Origin: Acidovorax sp. Leaf160
Lineage (GTDB): Bacteria > Pseudomonadota > Gammaproteobacteria > Burkholderiales > Burkholderiaceae_C
Direction: 5' to 3'
NCBI RefSeq assembly: GCF_001424265.1
Contig: NZ_LMOV01000027.1
Coordinates: forward strand, 1-64,000
DNA length: 64,000 bases
The notes beneath the pieces were generated by a model. That model was given only the letters and a program-made list of their open reading frames with translations, did no database searches and was not told the origin of the DNA. The translations under genes were made by a program, and so were the position numbers. This document shows positions 52,764 through 63,383 of the stretch, piece by piece (position 1 is the first letter of the stretch; each line of letters opens with the position of its first letter).

Positions 52764-54626
52764 TCAGGCGCCCAGGCGCTCTTCCAGTGCGGCCTTGGTC
52801 TTGAGCATCTGCGCGGGCAGGTGGTAGGCCAGTTGGTCGAAGTGCGCGGTGTGCAGCTTCAGCTCGTCGGCCCAGGCCGCCTTGTCGATGCGGGTCACGG
52901 TGTCGAACTGCTCGCCCGTGAAGTCCAGGCCCGTCCAGTTGATCTCGCCGTATTGCGGCGCCACGCCGAAGGCGGTGGCCTGGCCGGCGGCGCGGCCTTC
53001 GATGCGGTCGATCATCCACTTCAGCACGCGCATGTTCTCGCCATAGCCGGGCCAGACGAACTTGCCGCCTTCATCCTTGCGGAACCAGTTGGTGGTGTAG
53101 ATGCGCGGCAGCGTGGCGCCCGAGGCGGCGATCTTCTCGCCCAGGTTCAGCCAGTGCTGGAAGTAGTCGCTCATGTTGTAGCCCATGAAGGGCAGCATGG
53201 CGAACGGGTCGCGGCGCACCACGCCCTGGGCGCCGAAGGCGGCGGCGGTGGTTTCGCTACCCATGGTGGCAGCCATGTAGACGCCTTCCTGCCAGTCGCG
53301 GGCTTCGGTCACCAGCGGCACGGTGGTGGAACGGCGGCCGCCGAAGATGAAGGCGTCGATCTTCACGCCCTTGGGATCGTCCCAGGCTTCGTCCAGCGCG
53401 GGGTTGTTGGTGGCGGCCACGGTGAAGCGGGCGTTGGGGTGGGCGGCCTTGGCGCCGGTTTCCTTGGCGATCTGGGGCGTCCAGTCCTTGCCCTGCCAGT
53501 CGATCAGGTGGTCCGGCAGCTTGCCGGTGTCCTTTTCCATGCCTTCCCACCACACGTCGCCGTCGTCGGTCAGCGCGACGTTGGTGAAGATCACGTCACG
53601 GTCCAGGCTGGCCATGCAGTTGGGGTTGGTGTGGTAGTTGGTGCCGGGGGCCACGCCGAAATAGCCGGCCTCGGGGTTGATGGCGCGCAAGGAGCCGTCG
53701 GCCTGCGGCTTGATCCAGGCGATGTCGTCGCCGATGGTGGTGACCTTCCAGCCTTCGAAGGCCTTGGGCGGAACCAGCATCGAGAAGTTGGTCTTGCCGC
53801 AGGCGCTCGGGAAGGCGGCGGCCACGTGGTATTTCTTGCCCTCGGGGTTGGAGACGCCCAGGATCAGCATGTGCTCGGCCAGCCAGCCCTGGTCACGGCC
53901 CATGGTGGAAGCGATGCGCAGCGCGAAGCACTTCTTGCCCAGCAGTGCATTGCCGCCGTAGCCGGAGCCATACGACCAGATCTCGCGCGTCTCGGGGTAG
54001 TGCACGATGTACTTGGTCTTGTTGCAAGGCCAGGACACGTCCTGCTGGCCGGCCTGCAGCGGCGCGCCCACGGTGTGCACGCAGGGCACGAAGTCGCCTT
54101 CCACGCCCAGCACGTCGTACACCGCACGGCCCATGCGCGTCATGATCTTCATGTTGACGGCCACATAGGGGCTGTCGGACAGCTCGATGCCGATGTGCGC
54201 GATGGGCGAACCCAGCGGGCCCATGCTGAAGGGCACGACGTACATCGTGCGGCCGGCCATGCAGCCGTCGAACAGCGGCTGCAGCGTGGCGCGCATCTCA
54301 TCGGGCGCCATCCAGTTGTTGGTCGGGCCGGCGTCTTCCTTCTGCGCCGAGCAGATGTAGGTGCGGTCTTCGACGCGGGCGACGTCCGACGGGTCGGACC
54401 AGGCCAAGTAGCTGCCGGGACGCTTGGCGGGGTCGAGCTTCTTGAAGGTGCCGGCGTCCACCAGCTGCTGGCAGAGGCGGTCGTACTCTTCCTGCGAGCC
54501 GTCGCACCAGTGGATGCTGGCGGGCTTGCAGAGGGCGGCCATGTCGGCCACCCAGGCGATCAGCCGGGCGTTCTTGACGTATGCGGGGGCCTGGATATCG
54601 AGGCCTTGCATGGTGGGTGCGTTCAT
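52764..54626 (-). CDS. pckG: Phosphoenolpyruvate carboxykinase (GTP)
   Basis: 620 residues, normal length. GTP-dependent class: [16 protein letters not shown] with the reactive Cys276, [17 protein letters not shown] metal site and GINPEAG-like loop in [15 protein letters not shown]. It turns oxaloacetate and GTP into phosphoenolpyruvate, CO2 and GDP, the entry step of gluconeogenesis. The ATG at 54626 has AGGAAG upstream; a longer start is possible but not conserved. It is monocistronic. A 15-bp inverted repeat at 54860 may be a regulator site. Confidence 0.97.
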   Translation of the reverse strand: MNAPTMQGLDIQAPAYVKNARLIAWVADMAALCKPASIHWCDGSQEEYDRLCQQLVDAGTFKKLDPAKRPGSYLAWSDPSDVARVEDRTYICSAQKEDAGPTNNWMAPDEMRATLQPLFDGCMAGRTMYVVPFSMGPLGSPIAHIGIELSDSPYVAVNMKIMTRMGRAVYDVLGVEGDFVPCVHTVGAPLQAGQQDVSWPCNKTKYIVHYPETREIWSYGSGYGGNALLGKKCFALRIASTMGRDQGWLAEHMLILGVSNPEGKKYHVAAAFPSACGKTNFSMLVPPKAFEGWKVTTIGDDIAWIKPQADGSLRAINPEAGYFGVAPGTNYHTNPNCMASLDRDVIFTNVALTDDGDVWWEGMEKDTGKLPDHLIDWQGKDWTPQIAKETGAKAAHPNARFTVAATNNPALDEAWDDPKGVKIDAFIFGGRRSTTVPLVTEARDWQEGVYMAATMGSETTAAAFGAQGVVRRDPFAMLPFMGYNMSDYFQHWLNLGEKIAASGATLPRIYTTNWFRKDEGGKFVWPGYGENMRVLKWMIDRIEGRAAGQATAFGVAPQYGEINWTGLDFTGEQFDTVTRIDKAAWADELKLHTAHFDQLAYHLPAQMLKTKAALEERLGA

Positions 54627-54859
54627 CGGGAGCTTCCTAAGGTTGAAAAACAGTTTTTTCGAAGGAAGCGCACGCACCGTCCAAGCGGTGGTCGGCCTGC
54701 CGGCGCACGCTGTCGAGACTCCTGAGCGCTGCCTTTGAAAAAACGGCTGGATGCTCAGTCGGCGGGTGAATGGAGCGGCGGCCGGTGCGTTCAGGGAGCT
54801 CCGGCGCCGAGCCTTCCACGGGTCGGCTGGGATGACGATTTTATGAACCCACCCCCCGC

Positions 54860-54874
54860 GTGTCTGTCAGACAC
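54860..54874. promoter_or_regulatory. Inverted repeat upstream of pckG
   Basis: GTGTCTG-T-CAGACAC, a perfect 7-bp palindrome with one central base, about 235 bp upstream of the pckG start and 46 bp past the queC stop. A possible operator of the pckG promoter; ATAAAAT just downstream on the minus strand could be its -10. The remaining 290-bp gap holds no other gene. Confidence 0.5.
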
Positions 54875-54919
54875 CGGGGAAATCCATGCAAAAGATGCAT
54901 GGGGTTATGCCGTTGATTT

Positions 54920-55648
54920 TCAGGGAGCGAGGTCACGCGCAGGCTGTGCCTGGGCTTTCACCCACTGCGCATGCCCCGCGCTACGCAGCGCGCAGGCCGG
55001 GCACTCGCCGCAGCCATGGCCCCAGGCGTGCAGCGTGTCGCGCACGCCGTGGTAGCAGGTGTGCGACTGGCGCACGATGACGTCCACCAGGGCATCGCCG
55101 CCCAGCTGCCGGGCCAGCTCCCAGGTGTCGGCCTTGTCGATCCACATCAGGGGCGTCTCGAAGGTGAAGCGCTGGCCCATGCCCAGCGACACGGCCACCT
55201 GCAGCGCCTTGAGCGTGTCGTCGCGGCAGTCGGGGTAGCCGGAGAAGTCGGTTTCGCACATGCCGCCGACCAGTGTGTGCAGTCCGCGCCGGTAGCCCAC
55301 GGCGGCGGCCAGCTGGAAGAACAGCAGGTTGCGCCCGGGCACGAAGGTGTTGGGCAGGCCGGCTTGGGTCATCTGGATGGCGGTGTCGCGCGTCAGGGCG
55401 GTGTCGCTGATCTGACCCAGCACGGCCAGGTCGACCATGTGGTCCTCGCCCAGCCGGCCGGCCCATTGCGGGAAGCGCTCCCGCACGGCGGCCAGCACCT
55501 CGGTGCGCGCCGTCAGTTCTACCTGGTGGCGCTGGCCGTAGTCGAAGCCAATGGTCTCGACCTGTGCGAAATGGGTCAGGGCCCAGGCCAGGCAGGTGGT
55601 GGAGTCCTGTCCACCGGAGAAAAGAACGAGTGCGTGGCCAGCTCTCAT
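54920..55648 (-). CDS. queC: 7-cyano-7-deazaguanine synthase QueC
   Basis: 242 residues. PP-loop [14 protein letters not shown] at the N-terminus for ATP; C-terminal zinc Cys cluster CYHGVRD...[11 protein letters not shown]. It converts 7-carboxy-7-deazaguanine with ammonia and ATP to preQ0, a precursor of queuosine in t[18 protein letters not shown] and [18 protein letters not shown] are characteristic. No queE, queD or queF is in the window. Read alone; a 50-residue membrane protein gene with its own terminator lies just upstream. Confidence 0.95.
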   Translation of the reverse strand: MRAGHALVLFSGGQDSTTCLAWALTHFAQVETIGFDYGQRHQVELTARTEVLAAVRERFPQWAGRLGEDHMVDLAVLGQISDTALTRDTAIQMTQAGLPNTFVPGRNLLFFQLAAAVGYRRGLHTLVGGMCETDFSGYPDCRDDTLKALQVAVSLGMGQRFTFETPLMWIDKADTWELARQLGGDALVDVIVRQSHTCYHGVRDTLHAWGHGCGECPACALRSAGHAQWVKAQAQPARDLAP

Positions 55649-55683
55649 GGCGGTGATCCTCTTGTCAAAAAAACGGGCGGGTC

Positions 55684-55714
55684 GGAAAAAGAAAAAGCCC
55701 CGCTGGGCGGGGCT
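55684..55714 (-). terminator. Rho-independent terminator of the small membrane protein gene
   Basis: On the minus strand, 8-bp stem AGCCCCGC/GCGGGGCT (55696-55703 with 55707-55714), 3-nt loop, followed by TTTTTCTTTTTCC. Ends transcription from 55899. Confidence 0.88.
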
Positions 55715-55746
55715 CCGGGCGTGGCCAGGACAGGGTGTGTGGGTGG

Positions 55747-55899
55747 TCAGGCCATGTAGATCGCGATGAACGCCAGCAAGAACATGATGACCGCGCCGAC
55801 CGCGGGCAGCACGATGGGCATGAGCGGCACGATCGCCTCGATGGCGTCGGGTGCGTGCGTTTCGCCGGCGTGGGGTGCCGTGGTGCTGTCGTGGGCCAT
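55747..55899 (-). CDS. 50-residue single-pass membrane protein
   Basis: [20 protein letters not shown] opens a His/Thr-rich head; residues about 22-48 are one hydrophobic segment rich in Ile, Val and Leu and ending YMA. A GGAGACAACC site precedes the ATG, and a rho-independent terminator follows the stop. Size and shape resemble small subunits or accessory peptides of respiratory complexes, but there is no partner gene and I cannot name it. The gene has its own promoter region and terminator, which argues that it is real. Confidence 0.75.
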   Translation of the reverse strand: MAHDSTTAPHAGETHAPDAIEAIVPLMPIVLPAVGAVIMFLLAFIAIYMA

Positions 55900-56057
55900 G
55901 CGGTTGTCTCCTGCGGTGGTCTGCCTAAAAGTTACGCAATTCTAGCCAAGCCGGGGCCGCGCCGCATGCGGCCTTTCCCGGAGGGCCGGGCCGCCGGGCG
56001 GCAGCCGCCGTGCCGTGCCTTGCCTTGCCTTGCCCCGCGCCAGGGCGCCGATGCGCG

Positions 56058-57659
56058 TCAGACCAGTTTGCGGTCCGCCGCAGCCGGGGGCACCCACTGG
56101 TAGAGCCAGGTTTCGGTGATGGGGCGGCCGTTCTCGCGCAGGAAGAGGCGGATGGTGATGGGCGCCGTGCTGTCGTCGTCCGGCCGCACGTCGAACATGG
56201 CGCGCCAGCCGTTGACGGCGTCCAGCGGCCGGGCCGAGGTGATCTCGATCTGGCCCCGGCTCACGGTGATCACCGGCTCCACCTTGGCATCGCGGCCCAG
56301 GCCAGCCAGGCTCTCGCCCGCGAAGTCCACGGCAAAGCGCCACGAGAAATACTTGCGCGGCTGGCCCACCACGCCGCCCAAGCCGGTGCGGGTGGCCACG
56401 CAGGGCGCCAGCGATGGCCGGGCCGGCGCCTCGGCGCCCCAGAAGAGGCGGTAGCCGATCAGCCATTCCTCGCCGGCCTGCGGCTTGCGCTCGGGGTTCC
56501 AGAACGCGACCACGTTGTCGAAGGTCTCGTCGACGGTGGGGATCTCCACCAGCTGCACCGAGCCCTTGCCCCAGTCGGCCTTGGGTTCCACCCATAGCGA
56601 AGGGCGGCGCTCGTAGAACACGCCGTCGTCCTGGTAGTGGTCGAAGTTGCGGTCGCGCTGCAGCAGGCCGAAGCCGCGCGGGCTTTCGTCGGCGAAGGCG
56701 TTGAACTGCAGGGTCGGCGGGTTGGTGATGGGCCGCCAGACCCACTCGCCGTTGCCGCGCCACATCTGGAGGCCGTCCGAGTCGTGGATTTCCGGGCGCC
56801 AGTCGTTGGCCATGCGACGGTCGTTCTCGCCGTGCTGGAACATGCTGGTGCAGGGCGCGATGCCGAGCCGCTCGATGGCCTTGCGCGGGTAGAGCGCGGC
56901 GTCGATCTCCATCACCTGGGTGTCGCCGGGCGTGATGGCGAAGCGATAGGCGCCGGTGATGCTGGGCGAGTCGAGCATCGCCAGCACCACGACGGTGTTG
57001 GAGCCCGGCGCCGGCCGCTCCAGATAGAAGGCGGTGAAGTCGGGGAACTCCTCGGGCCGCTCCATGCCGGTGTCGATGGCCAGGCCCCGGGCCGACAGGC
57101 CGTACTGCCACTCGCCGCCGACGGCGCGGAAGTAGCTCGCGCCCAGGAAGGCCGCCACATCGCGCACCGGATCGGTGTGGAAGTTGAGCCGGAAGCCGGC
57201 AAAGCCCAGGTCCGGCGGCAGGTCGCCCGCTTTCAGGCCGCTCTTGCCGTAGTCGAACATGGCCGGGTCATAGGCCAGCTCCTGGGCTTGGCCGTTGACC
57301 AGTTCGTACATGTGCACCGGCTTCTTGAAGAACAGGCCCAGGTGGAAAAACTTGGCCTGGAAGCGCAGTTTTTCATCGGCCCACAGCGCATGGTCGGCCT
57401 GGAACTGCATCGACTGGTACTGGTCCCAATCCAGCGCCGACACCGACGGCGGGATGGTGCCCGCAGCCGGTGCGTAGGGTTTGGCGGCCAGCGCCCGGGC
57501 CTCGCCCTTCAGCGCGGCGAAGTCGAACGCGCGGGGCTGGCCCAGCGGCTTCATCGCCGCAAAGGCCTGGGTCCAGTTCAGGCCCAGGCTGCCGGCCGAT
57601 GCCAGTGCGGCGCCGCGGCCGAGAGTGCGCAGAAAGTGGCGTCGTTGTGGTTTTTGCAT
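56058..57659 (-). CDS. opgD: Glucan biosynthesis protein D
   Basis: 533 residues. Twin-arginine signal (RRHFLRTLGRG, cleaved near AFAA, residue about 34). The periplasmic OpgD/G domain follows: QYQSMQFQADHALWADEKLRFQAKFFHLGLFFKKPVHMYEL, FPDFTAFYLERPAPGS, HSDG-like DSDGLQMWRGNGEWVWRP, and a C-terminal immunoglobulin-like region. It shapes linear osmoregulated periplasmic glucans. No opgGH genes are in the window. The ATG at 57659 is chosen because upstream residues are not signal-like. Free-standing. Confidence 0.93.
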   Translation of the reverse strand: MQKPQRRHFLRTLGRGAALASAGSLGLNWTQAFAAMKPLGQPRAFDFAALKGEARALAAKPYAPAAGTIPPSVSALDWDQYQSMQFQADHALWADEKLRFQAKFFHLGLFFKKPVHMYELVNGQAQELAYDPAMFDYGKSGLKAGDLPPDLGFAGFRLNFHTDPVRDVAAFLGASYFRAVGGEWQYGLSARGLAIDTGMERPEEFPDFTAFYLERPAPGSNTVVVLAMLDSPSITGAYRFAITPGDTQVMEIDAALYPRKAIERLGIAPCTSMFQHGENDRRMANDWRPEIHDSDGLQMWRGNGEWVWRPITNPPTLQFNAFADESPRGFGLLQRDRNFDHYQDDGVFYERRPSLWVEPKADWGKGSVQLVEIPTVDETFDNVVAFWNPERKPQAGEEWLIGYRLFWGAEAPARPSLAPCVATRTGLGGVVGQPRKYFSWRFAVDFAGESLAGLGRDAKVEPVITVSRGQIEITSARPLDAVNGWRAMFDVRPDDDSTAPITIRLFLRENGRPITETWLYQWVPPAAADRKLV

Positions 57660-57836
57660 GGGTGCGCAGTGTGCCGAAAACCCGGGGGGCGGATGCAACG
57701 GCATGTGAAAGATCGGGGTTTTGGCGCCGATTGCCGGCGTTTTCCTACAGGAGCGCGGCGTTCGGCCCATGGTCACGCGCGCAGGCGGGGTGGACCGCGG
57801 CAGGGCGGCCTGCGCGCGCCCCGCCCGCCATGCCCG

Positions 57837-59036
57837 TCACATCAGTTCCACCTGCATCTGCGCGCTGCGCAACTGCTCCATCACCTGCTGCGCATGGGCG
57901 TGGCCGCGGGTCTGCAGCACCAGCTCGATCTCCACGTTCTGCGCGGCCAGCATGGTGAAGGCGCGCTGGTGGTGCACCTCTTCCACGTTGGCGCCGGCCT
58001 CCGCCACGGTGGCGGTGATGCGCGCCAGCGCGCCGGGCACGTCGCGCACGCTGACCCTGATGCGCGCCAGCCGGCCTGAACGCACCATGCCGCGCTCGAT
58101 GATGGCCGCCAGCAGCAGGGGGTCGATGTTGCCGCCGCAGAGCACCAGGCCGATCTTGCGGCCCCGGAAGCGCTCCGGGTAGCGCAGCAGCGCGGCCAGG
58201 CCTGCGGCGCCGGCGCCTTCCACCAGTGTCTTTTCGATCTCCAGCAGCATCAGCACCGCCTGCTCGATGTCGCCCTCGTCCACCAGCACCAGGTCGTCCA
58301 CCAGGCGCGTGATGATCTCCTGCGTGATCTTGCCGGGCCGGCCCACCGCGATGCCCTCGGCGATCGTCGAGGTGCCCTGTTCGTAGTGCGTTCCCTTGAT
58401 GGCGTTGACCATGGCCGGGAAGCGCGAGGTCTGCACGCCCACGATCTCGATGGCCGGGTTCAGCGCCTTGGCGGCGGTGGCGATGCCGGCGATCAGCCCG
58501 CCGCCGCCCACGGCGATGACCAGCGTGTCCAGGTCGGGCACGGCGCGCAGCATCTCCAGGCCCAGCGTGCCCTGGCCGGCGGCCACGGCCTCGTCGTCGT
58601 AGGGGTGCACGAAGGTCAGCCCGCGCTGCTCGGCCAGCGCATAGGCATGGGCGCGGGCTTCTTCCAGCGTGTGGCCATGCAGCACCACTTCGGCGCCGAA
58701 GCCGCGCGTGCGCTCCACCTTCACGCCGGGGGTGAAGCGCGGCATCACGATCACGGCCTTCAGCCCCAGGCGCTGCGCGTGGTAGGCCACGCCCTGGGCG
58801 TGGTTGCCGGCGCTCATGGCGATCACGCCGCCGGCCCGCTCCTCGGCCGACAGCTGGCTGAGCTTGTTGCAGGCGCCGCGTTCCTTGAAGGTGGCCGTGA
58901 ACTGCAGGTTCTCGAACTTGAGGAACACCTGCGCGCCGACGATCTGCGAGAGCGTCTGCGATTCCACGCACGGAGTGTCGAGCACCTGGCCCTGCAGGCG
59001 GGCGGCGGCGGCTTGGATGTCTTGGAGGCTGAGCAT
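57837..59036 (-). CDS. ilvA: Threonine ammonia-lyase
   Basis: 399 residues, the short form with a single C-terminal ACT-like domain (about 325-399), as in TdcB/IlvA2 enzymes rather than the two-domain biosynthetic type. PLP-Lys51 in TATFKERGA; glycine loop [11 protein letters not shown]; Ser-rich [11 protein letters not shown]. It deaminates threonine (and serine) to 2-oxobutyrate. The ATG at 59036 is preferred. The Lrp-type regulator and indolepyruvate oxidoreductase lie upstream; the short repeat element at 59085 lies in the gap. Confidence 0.92.
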   Translation of the reverse strand: MLSLQDIQAAAARLQGQVLDTPCVESQTLSQIVGAQVFLKFENLQFTATFKERGACNKLSQLSAEERAGGVIAMSAGNHAQGVAYHAQRLGLKAVIVMPRFTPGVKVERTRGFGAEVVLHGHTLEEARAHAYALAEQRGLTFVHPYDDEAVAAGQGTLGLEMLRAVPDLDTLVIAVGGGGLIAGIATAAKALNPAIEIVGVQTSRFPAMVNAIKGTHYEQGTSTIAEGIAVGRPGKITQEIITRLVDDLVLVDEGDIEQAVLMLLEIEKTLVEGAGAAGLAALLRYPERFRGRKIGLVLCGGNIDPLLLAAIIERGMVRSGRLARIRVSVRDVPGALARITATVAEAGANVEEVHHQRAFTMLAAQNVEIELVLQTRGHAHAQQVMEQLRSAQMQVELM

Positions 59037-59084
59037 GGGCGGTATTGTGGTGCAGGCGGCTGGCGTGCGGATAGTGTGTTGCAT

Positions 59085-59131
59085 GCTATTAAAGTAATAG
59101 CAATAGGTCTTTGCTCAATGGGCGCGGGAGG
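59085..59131 (+). repeat. Short dispersed hairpin element, copy 9
   Basis: Perfect 7-bp stem GCTATTA/TAATAGC (59085-59091 with 59095-59101), 20 nt, GCGCGGGAGG at 59122. Just upstream of ilvA, where it could affect that promoter or end the Lrp transcript. Confidence 0.85.
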
Positions 59132-59143
59132 CCTATATGGCGC

Positions 59144-59632
59144 TTATTTGCGGGGCGCGGGCCGCAGGTGCGACAGCGGCAGCGCGCCGCTGGCCTTCAC
59201 CTCGCCCAGCGAGAAGCTGGTGTGCATGTCCTTCACGTTGGGCAGGTTCAGCAGCACGTTGCGGGCGAACTGCGAGAAGCTGTCCAGGTCGCGCGCCACC
59301 ACCTGCAGCTCGAACGTGCCCGTGCCGCTGATGTAGTGGCAGGCCACCACCTCCGGAATCTGCGCGATGGCCTGCTCCATCTCGCGCGTCAGCCCGCCCG
59401 TGCTGCGATCGGCATCGAGCCGCACGAAAGCCAGCACGCCCAGGCCGATCTTGTGGCGGTCGATCTCCGCCCGGTAGCCCTTGATGAAGCCGGCCTGCTC
59501 CAGCGCCCGCACCCGGCGCCAGCAGGGCGCCGCCGACAGGCCCACCCGCTGGGCCAGCTCGGCATTGGTCAGCCGGGCGTCCGTCTGCAGTTCCTGCAGG
59601 ATGGCGAGGTCGTATTTGTCCAGTTCTTCCAT
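59144..59632 (-). CDS. Lrp/AsnC-family transcriptional regulator
   Basis: 162 residues. N-terminal helix-turn-helix (LDKYDLAILQELQTDARLTNAELAQRVGLSAAPCWRRVRALEQAG, about 3-48) and a C-terminal RAM ligand-binding domain (about 70-150). Such proteins bind amino acids. It is divergent from the indolepyruvate oxidoreductase gene across 178 bp, the known arrangement for control of that oxidoreductase in beta-proteobacteria. Confidence 0.93.
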   Translation of the reverse strand: MEELDKYDLAILQELQTDARLTNAELAQRVGLSAAPCWRRVRALEQAGFIKGYRAEIDRHKIGLGVLAFVRLDADRSTGGLTREMEQAIAQIPEVVACHYISGTGTFELQVVARDLDSFSQFARNVLLNLPNVKDMHTSFSLGEVKASGALPLSHLRPAPRK

Positions 59633-59810
59633 TCCGCGATTGTTTCAAGAAAGGATCTTTCTGGAACGAGGGTAAACACGGCACGATTGAGAAAGGACAT
59701 ATCCGGCCTGGGTGCCTAAACTGCCTTGAAGCACCAGGGCGCCTGCCGACCCGGCGCGTGCCCGACCCCAGCGCCCACGAAGCGCCGCCCACCACGATAG
59801 GAAAAACCCC

Positions 59811-62800
59811 ATGAACGCCCCGCTGCCAGAGCACATCCGCCGCGCGATCGAGACAGTGACTCTTGACGACAAATACGCGCTACCTGAAGGCCGCGCCTTC
59901 ATGAGCGGCGTGCAGGCCCTGGTCCGCCTGCCCATGCTGCAGCGCCAGCGCGACGCCATGGCCGGCCTGAACACCGCCGGCTTCATCAGCGGCTACCGCG
60001 GCAGCCCGCTCGGCACCTACGACCAGGCGCTGTGGTCGGCCAAGAAGCACCTGGCGGCCAACAACATCGTCTTCCAGCCGGGGGTGAACGAAGAACTGGG
60101 CGCCACCGCCGTCTGGGGCACGCAGCAGCTGGACCTGTACCCCCAGTCGAAGAAGTTCGACGGCGTGTTCGGCATCTGGTACGGCAAGGGCCCGGGCGTG
60201 GACCGCTGCTCGGACGTGTTCAAGCACGCCAACATGGCCGGCACCTCGAAGCACGGCGGCGTGATCGCCATCGCGGGCGACGACCACATCAGCAAGAGCA
60301 GCACGGCGCCGCACCAGAGCGACCACATCTTCAAGGCCTGCGGCCTGCCGGTGTTCTTTCCCAGCAGCGTGCAGGACATCCTGGACATGGGGCTGCATGC
60401 CTTCGCCATGAGCCGCTTCTCGGGCGTGTGGTCGGGCATGAAGACGATCCAGGAGGTGGTGGAGTCGTCCAGCAGCGTCTCGGTGGACCCGGACCGCGTG
60501 AAGATCGTGCTGCCCGAAGACTTCGCCATGCCGCCCGGCGGCCTGCACATCCGCTGGCCCGACGCGCCGCTGGAGCAGGAAGCGCGGCTCATGGACTACA
60601 AGTGGTATGCGGCCCTCGCATACATCCGCGCCAACAAACTCAACTACAACGTCATCGCCGGCCCGCAGGACCGCTTCGGCATCATCGCCAGCGGCAAGGC
60701 CTTCAACGACACGCGCCAGGCGCTCATCGACCTGGGGCTGGAAGACGATGTCTGCCACCAGCTGGGCATCCGCCTGCACAAGGTCAACGTGGTCTGGCCG
60801 CTGGAGGCGACGATCACCCGCGACTTCGCGCAGGGGCTGCAGGAGATCCTGGTGGTCGAGGAAAAGCGCCAGGTCATCGAATACCAGCTGAAGGAAGAGC
60901 TCTACAACTGGCGCGCCGACGTGCGCCCCAACGTGCTGGGCAAGTTCGACGAGGTGCCGGGCGACAACTCCGGCGGCGAGTGGAGCATGCCCAACCCCAG
61001 CCAGAACTGGCTGCTGCGCCCCAAGGCCGACCTGACCCCCGCCATCATCGCCCGCGCCATCGCCAAGCGCCTCAAGAAACTGGGCGTGCCGGCCGACGTG
61101 GCCGCGCGCATGGACGAGCGCCTGGCCGTGATCGACGCGCGCGAGCGCGGCATGGCCGAGCTGAAGGCCGAAACGGGCGACCGCACGCCCTGGTTCTGCA
61201 GCGGCTGCCCGCACAACACCAGCACCCGCGTGCCCGAGGGCTCGCGCGCCGTGGCCGGCATCGGCTGCCACTACATGGTCAACTGGATGCCCGACCGCAA
61301 CACGTCCACCTTCACGCAGATGGGCGGCGAGGGCGTGACCTGGGTGGGCCAGGCGCCGTTCACCACCGAGAACCACGTGTTCGCCAACCTGGGCGACGGC
61401 ACCTACTTCCACAGCGGGCTGCTGGCCATCCGCCAGAGCATCGCGGCGGGCACCAACATCACCTACAAGGTGCTCTACAACGACGCCGTCGCCATGACCG
61501 GCGGCCAGCAGGTGGGCGAGCGGCCCGAAGGCCATTCGGTGCTGCGGATCATGGCCAGCCTGAAAGCCGAGGGCGTGGCCAAGCTGGTCATCGTGACCGA
61601 CGAGCCGCAGAAATACAGCGGCGTGGCGCTGGCCGACGGCGTGACGGTGCACCACCGCGACGAGCTCGACCGCATCCAGCGCGAACTGCGCGAGATTCCC
61701 GGCTGCACGGCCATCATCTACGACCAGACCTGCGCCACCGAAAAGCGCCGCCGCAGGAAGCGCGGCACCCTGGCCACGCCCGACAAGACCGTCGTCATCA
61801 ACGAACTGGTGTGCGAGGGCTGCGGCGACTGCTCGGTGCAGTCCAACTGCCTGTCGGTCGAGCCGGTCGAGACCGAATTCGGCCGCAAGCGCCGCATCAA
61901 CCAGAACAGCTGCAACAAGGACTATTCCTGCGTGAAGGGCTTCTGCCCCAGCTTCGTCACCGTCGAAGGCGGCAAGCTGAAGAAGCCGAAGAAAGAAAAG
62001 AAGGGCGACCTGTCGCTGCTGCCGCCGATCCCCGAACCCGTGCTGCCGGTGGCCGAGAGCGCCTGGGGCATCGTGGTGGCCGGCGTGGGCGGCACGGGCG
62101 TGATCACCATCGGCTCGCTGCTGGGCATGGCCGCGCACCTGGACGGCAAGGGCGTGGTCACGCAGGACTCCGCCGGCCTCGCGCAAAAGGGCGGCGCCAC
62201 CTGGAGCCACATCCAGATCGCCAACCGGCCCGACGCCATCTACACCACCAAGGTGGACACCGCCAAGGCCGACCTCATCATCGGCTGCGACCCCATCGTC
62301 GCCGCCACCAAGACCACGCTGGCCGCCATGCAGCCCGGCCGCACGTACGTGGCGCTGAACACGCATGGCACGCCCTCGGCGTCCTTCGTGCACAACCCCG
62401 ACTGGCAGTTCCCGGCCGGCAGCTGCGAAGCCGCCATTGCCGGCACCGTGGGGCAGGGCGGCATGGGCGCGTTCGACGCCGACCAGGTGGCCGTGCAGCT
62501 GCTGGGCGACAGCATCTACACCAACCCGCTGATGCTGGGCTACGCCTGGCAGCAGGGCCGCGTGCCGCTGTCGCATGCCGCGCTGATGCGGGCGATGGAG
62601 CTGAACGGCGTGCAGATCGAGAACAACCAGGCTGCCTTCGAATGGGGCCGCCGCTGCGCGCACGACCTGGCATCGGTGCAGGCGCTGTTCAAGGCCGCGC
62701 AGGTCATCCAGTTCGTGAAGAAGCCCGGCCTGGCGGAAATGGTCGCCCGGCGCGTGGAGTTCCTCACCGCCTACCAGAACGCCGCCTATGCGGCCGAGTA

Positions 62801-63383
62801 CCAGGCCTTCGTCGGCAAGGTGCAGGCGGCGGAAGCGCGGCTGGGCGCTTCGCCCGCCACGCGGCTGACCGAAGCCGTGGCCCGCTACCTCTTCAAGCTG
62901 ATGGCGTACAAGGACGAGTACGAAGTCGCCCGGCTGCACACCGACGCCGCCTTCGCCGCGAAGATCGACGGCATGTTCGAGGGCGACTACCGCGTGGTGC
63001 ACCACCTGGCGCCGCCGCTCACGGCGAAGAAGAACGACAAGGGCGAGCTGGTCAAGCAGGCCTACGGCCCCTGGATGCGCCGCGCCTTCGCGGTGCTGGC
63101 CCGGCTCAAAGGCCTGCGCGGCACGGCGCTCGACCCGTTCGGCCGCACCGAGGAGCGCCGCACCGAGCGCGCGCTGATCGGCGAGTACCGCGCCGCCATC
63201 GACGAGGTGATCGCCGGGCTGACGGCCGACCGCCTGCCGCTGGCCGTGGAGATCGCCAGCCTGCCCGAAGGCATCCGCGGCTACGGCCACGTCAAGGAGC
63301 GCCACTTGAAGGCCGTGCGGCCGCAGTGGGCGGGGCTGATGGCGCGGTGGCGCAACCCGCAGGCCGAACGCCTGACGGCCTGA
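59811..63383 (+). CDS. Indolepyruvate ferredoxin oxidoreductase, single-chain
   Basis: 1190 residues, all subunit domains in one chain. N-terminal pyrimidine-binding domain; TPP domain with CSGCPHNTS at about residue 463 and GDGTYFHSGL; 4Fe-4S site with Cys668, 671, 674 and 680 (CEGCGDCSVQSNC) and a second cysteine cluster CNKDYSCVKGFCPSF; C-terminal gamma domain starting VAGVGGTGVITIG near 757. Oxidises arylpyruvates and related 2-oxo acids to acyl-CoA, reducing ferredoxin, in amino-acid breakdown. Divergent from an Lrp regulator. Its stop lies in a tandem repeat. Confidence 0.93.
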   Translation: MNAPLPEHIRRAIETVTLDDKYALPEGRAFMSGVQALVRLPMLQRQRDAMAGLNTAGFISGYRGSPLGTYDQALWSAKKHLAANNIVFQPGVNEELGATAVWGTQQLDLYPQSKKFDGVFGIWYGKGPGVDRCSDVFKHANMAGTSKHGGVIAIAGDDHISKSSTAPHQSDHIFKACGLPVFFPSSVQDILDMGLHAFAMSRFSGVWSGMKTIQEVVESSSSVSVDPDRVKIVLPEDFAMPPGGLHIRWPDAPLEQEARLMDYKWYAALAYIRANKLNYNVIAGPQDRFGIIASGKAFNDTRQALIDLGLEDDVCHQLGIRLHKVNVVWPLEATITRDFAQGLQEILVVEEKRQVIEYQLKEELYNWRADVRPNVLGKFDEVPGDNSGGEWSMPNPSQNWLLRPKADLTPAIIARAIAKRLKKLGVPADVAARMDERLAVIDARERGMAELKAETGDRTPWFCSGCPHNTSTRVPEGSRAVAGIGCHYMVNWMPDRNTSTFTQMGGEGVTWVGQAPFTTENHVFANLGDGTYFHSGLLAIRQSIAAGTNITYKVLYNDAVAMTGGQQVGERPEGHSVLRIMASLKAEGVAKLVIVTDEPQKYSGVALADGVTVHHRDELDRIQRELREIPGCTAIIYDQTCATEKRRRRKRGTLATPDKTVVINELVCEGCGDCSVQSNCLSVEPVETEFGRKRRINQNSCNKDYSCVKGFCPSFVTVEGGKLKKPKKEKKGDLSLLPPIPEPVLPVAESAWGIVVAGVGGTGVITIGSLLGMAAHLDGKGVVTQDSAGLAQKGGATWSHIQIANRPDAIYTTKVDTAKADLIIGCDPIVAATKTTLAAMQPGRTYVALNTHGTPSASFVHNPDWQFPAGSCEAAIAGTVGQGGMGAFDADQVAVQLLGDSIYTNPLMLGYAWQQGRVPLSHAALMRAMELNGVQIENNQAAFEWGRRCAHDLASVQALFKAAQVIQFVKKPGLAEMVARRVEFLTAYQNAAYAAEYQAFVGKVQAAEARLGASPATRLTEAVARYLFKLMAYKDEYEVARLHTDAAFAAKIDGMFEGDYRVVHHLAPPLTAKKNDKGELVKQAYGPWMRRAFAVLARLKGLRGTALDPFGRTEERRTERALIGEYRAAIDEVIAGLTADRLPLAVEIASLPEGIRGYGHVKERHLKAVRPQWAGLMARWRNPQAERLTA

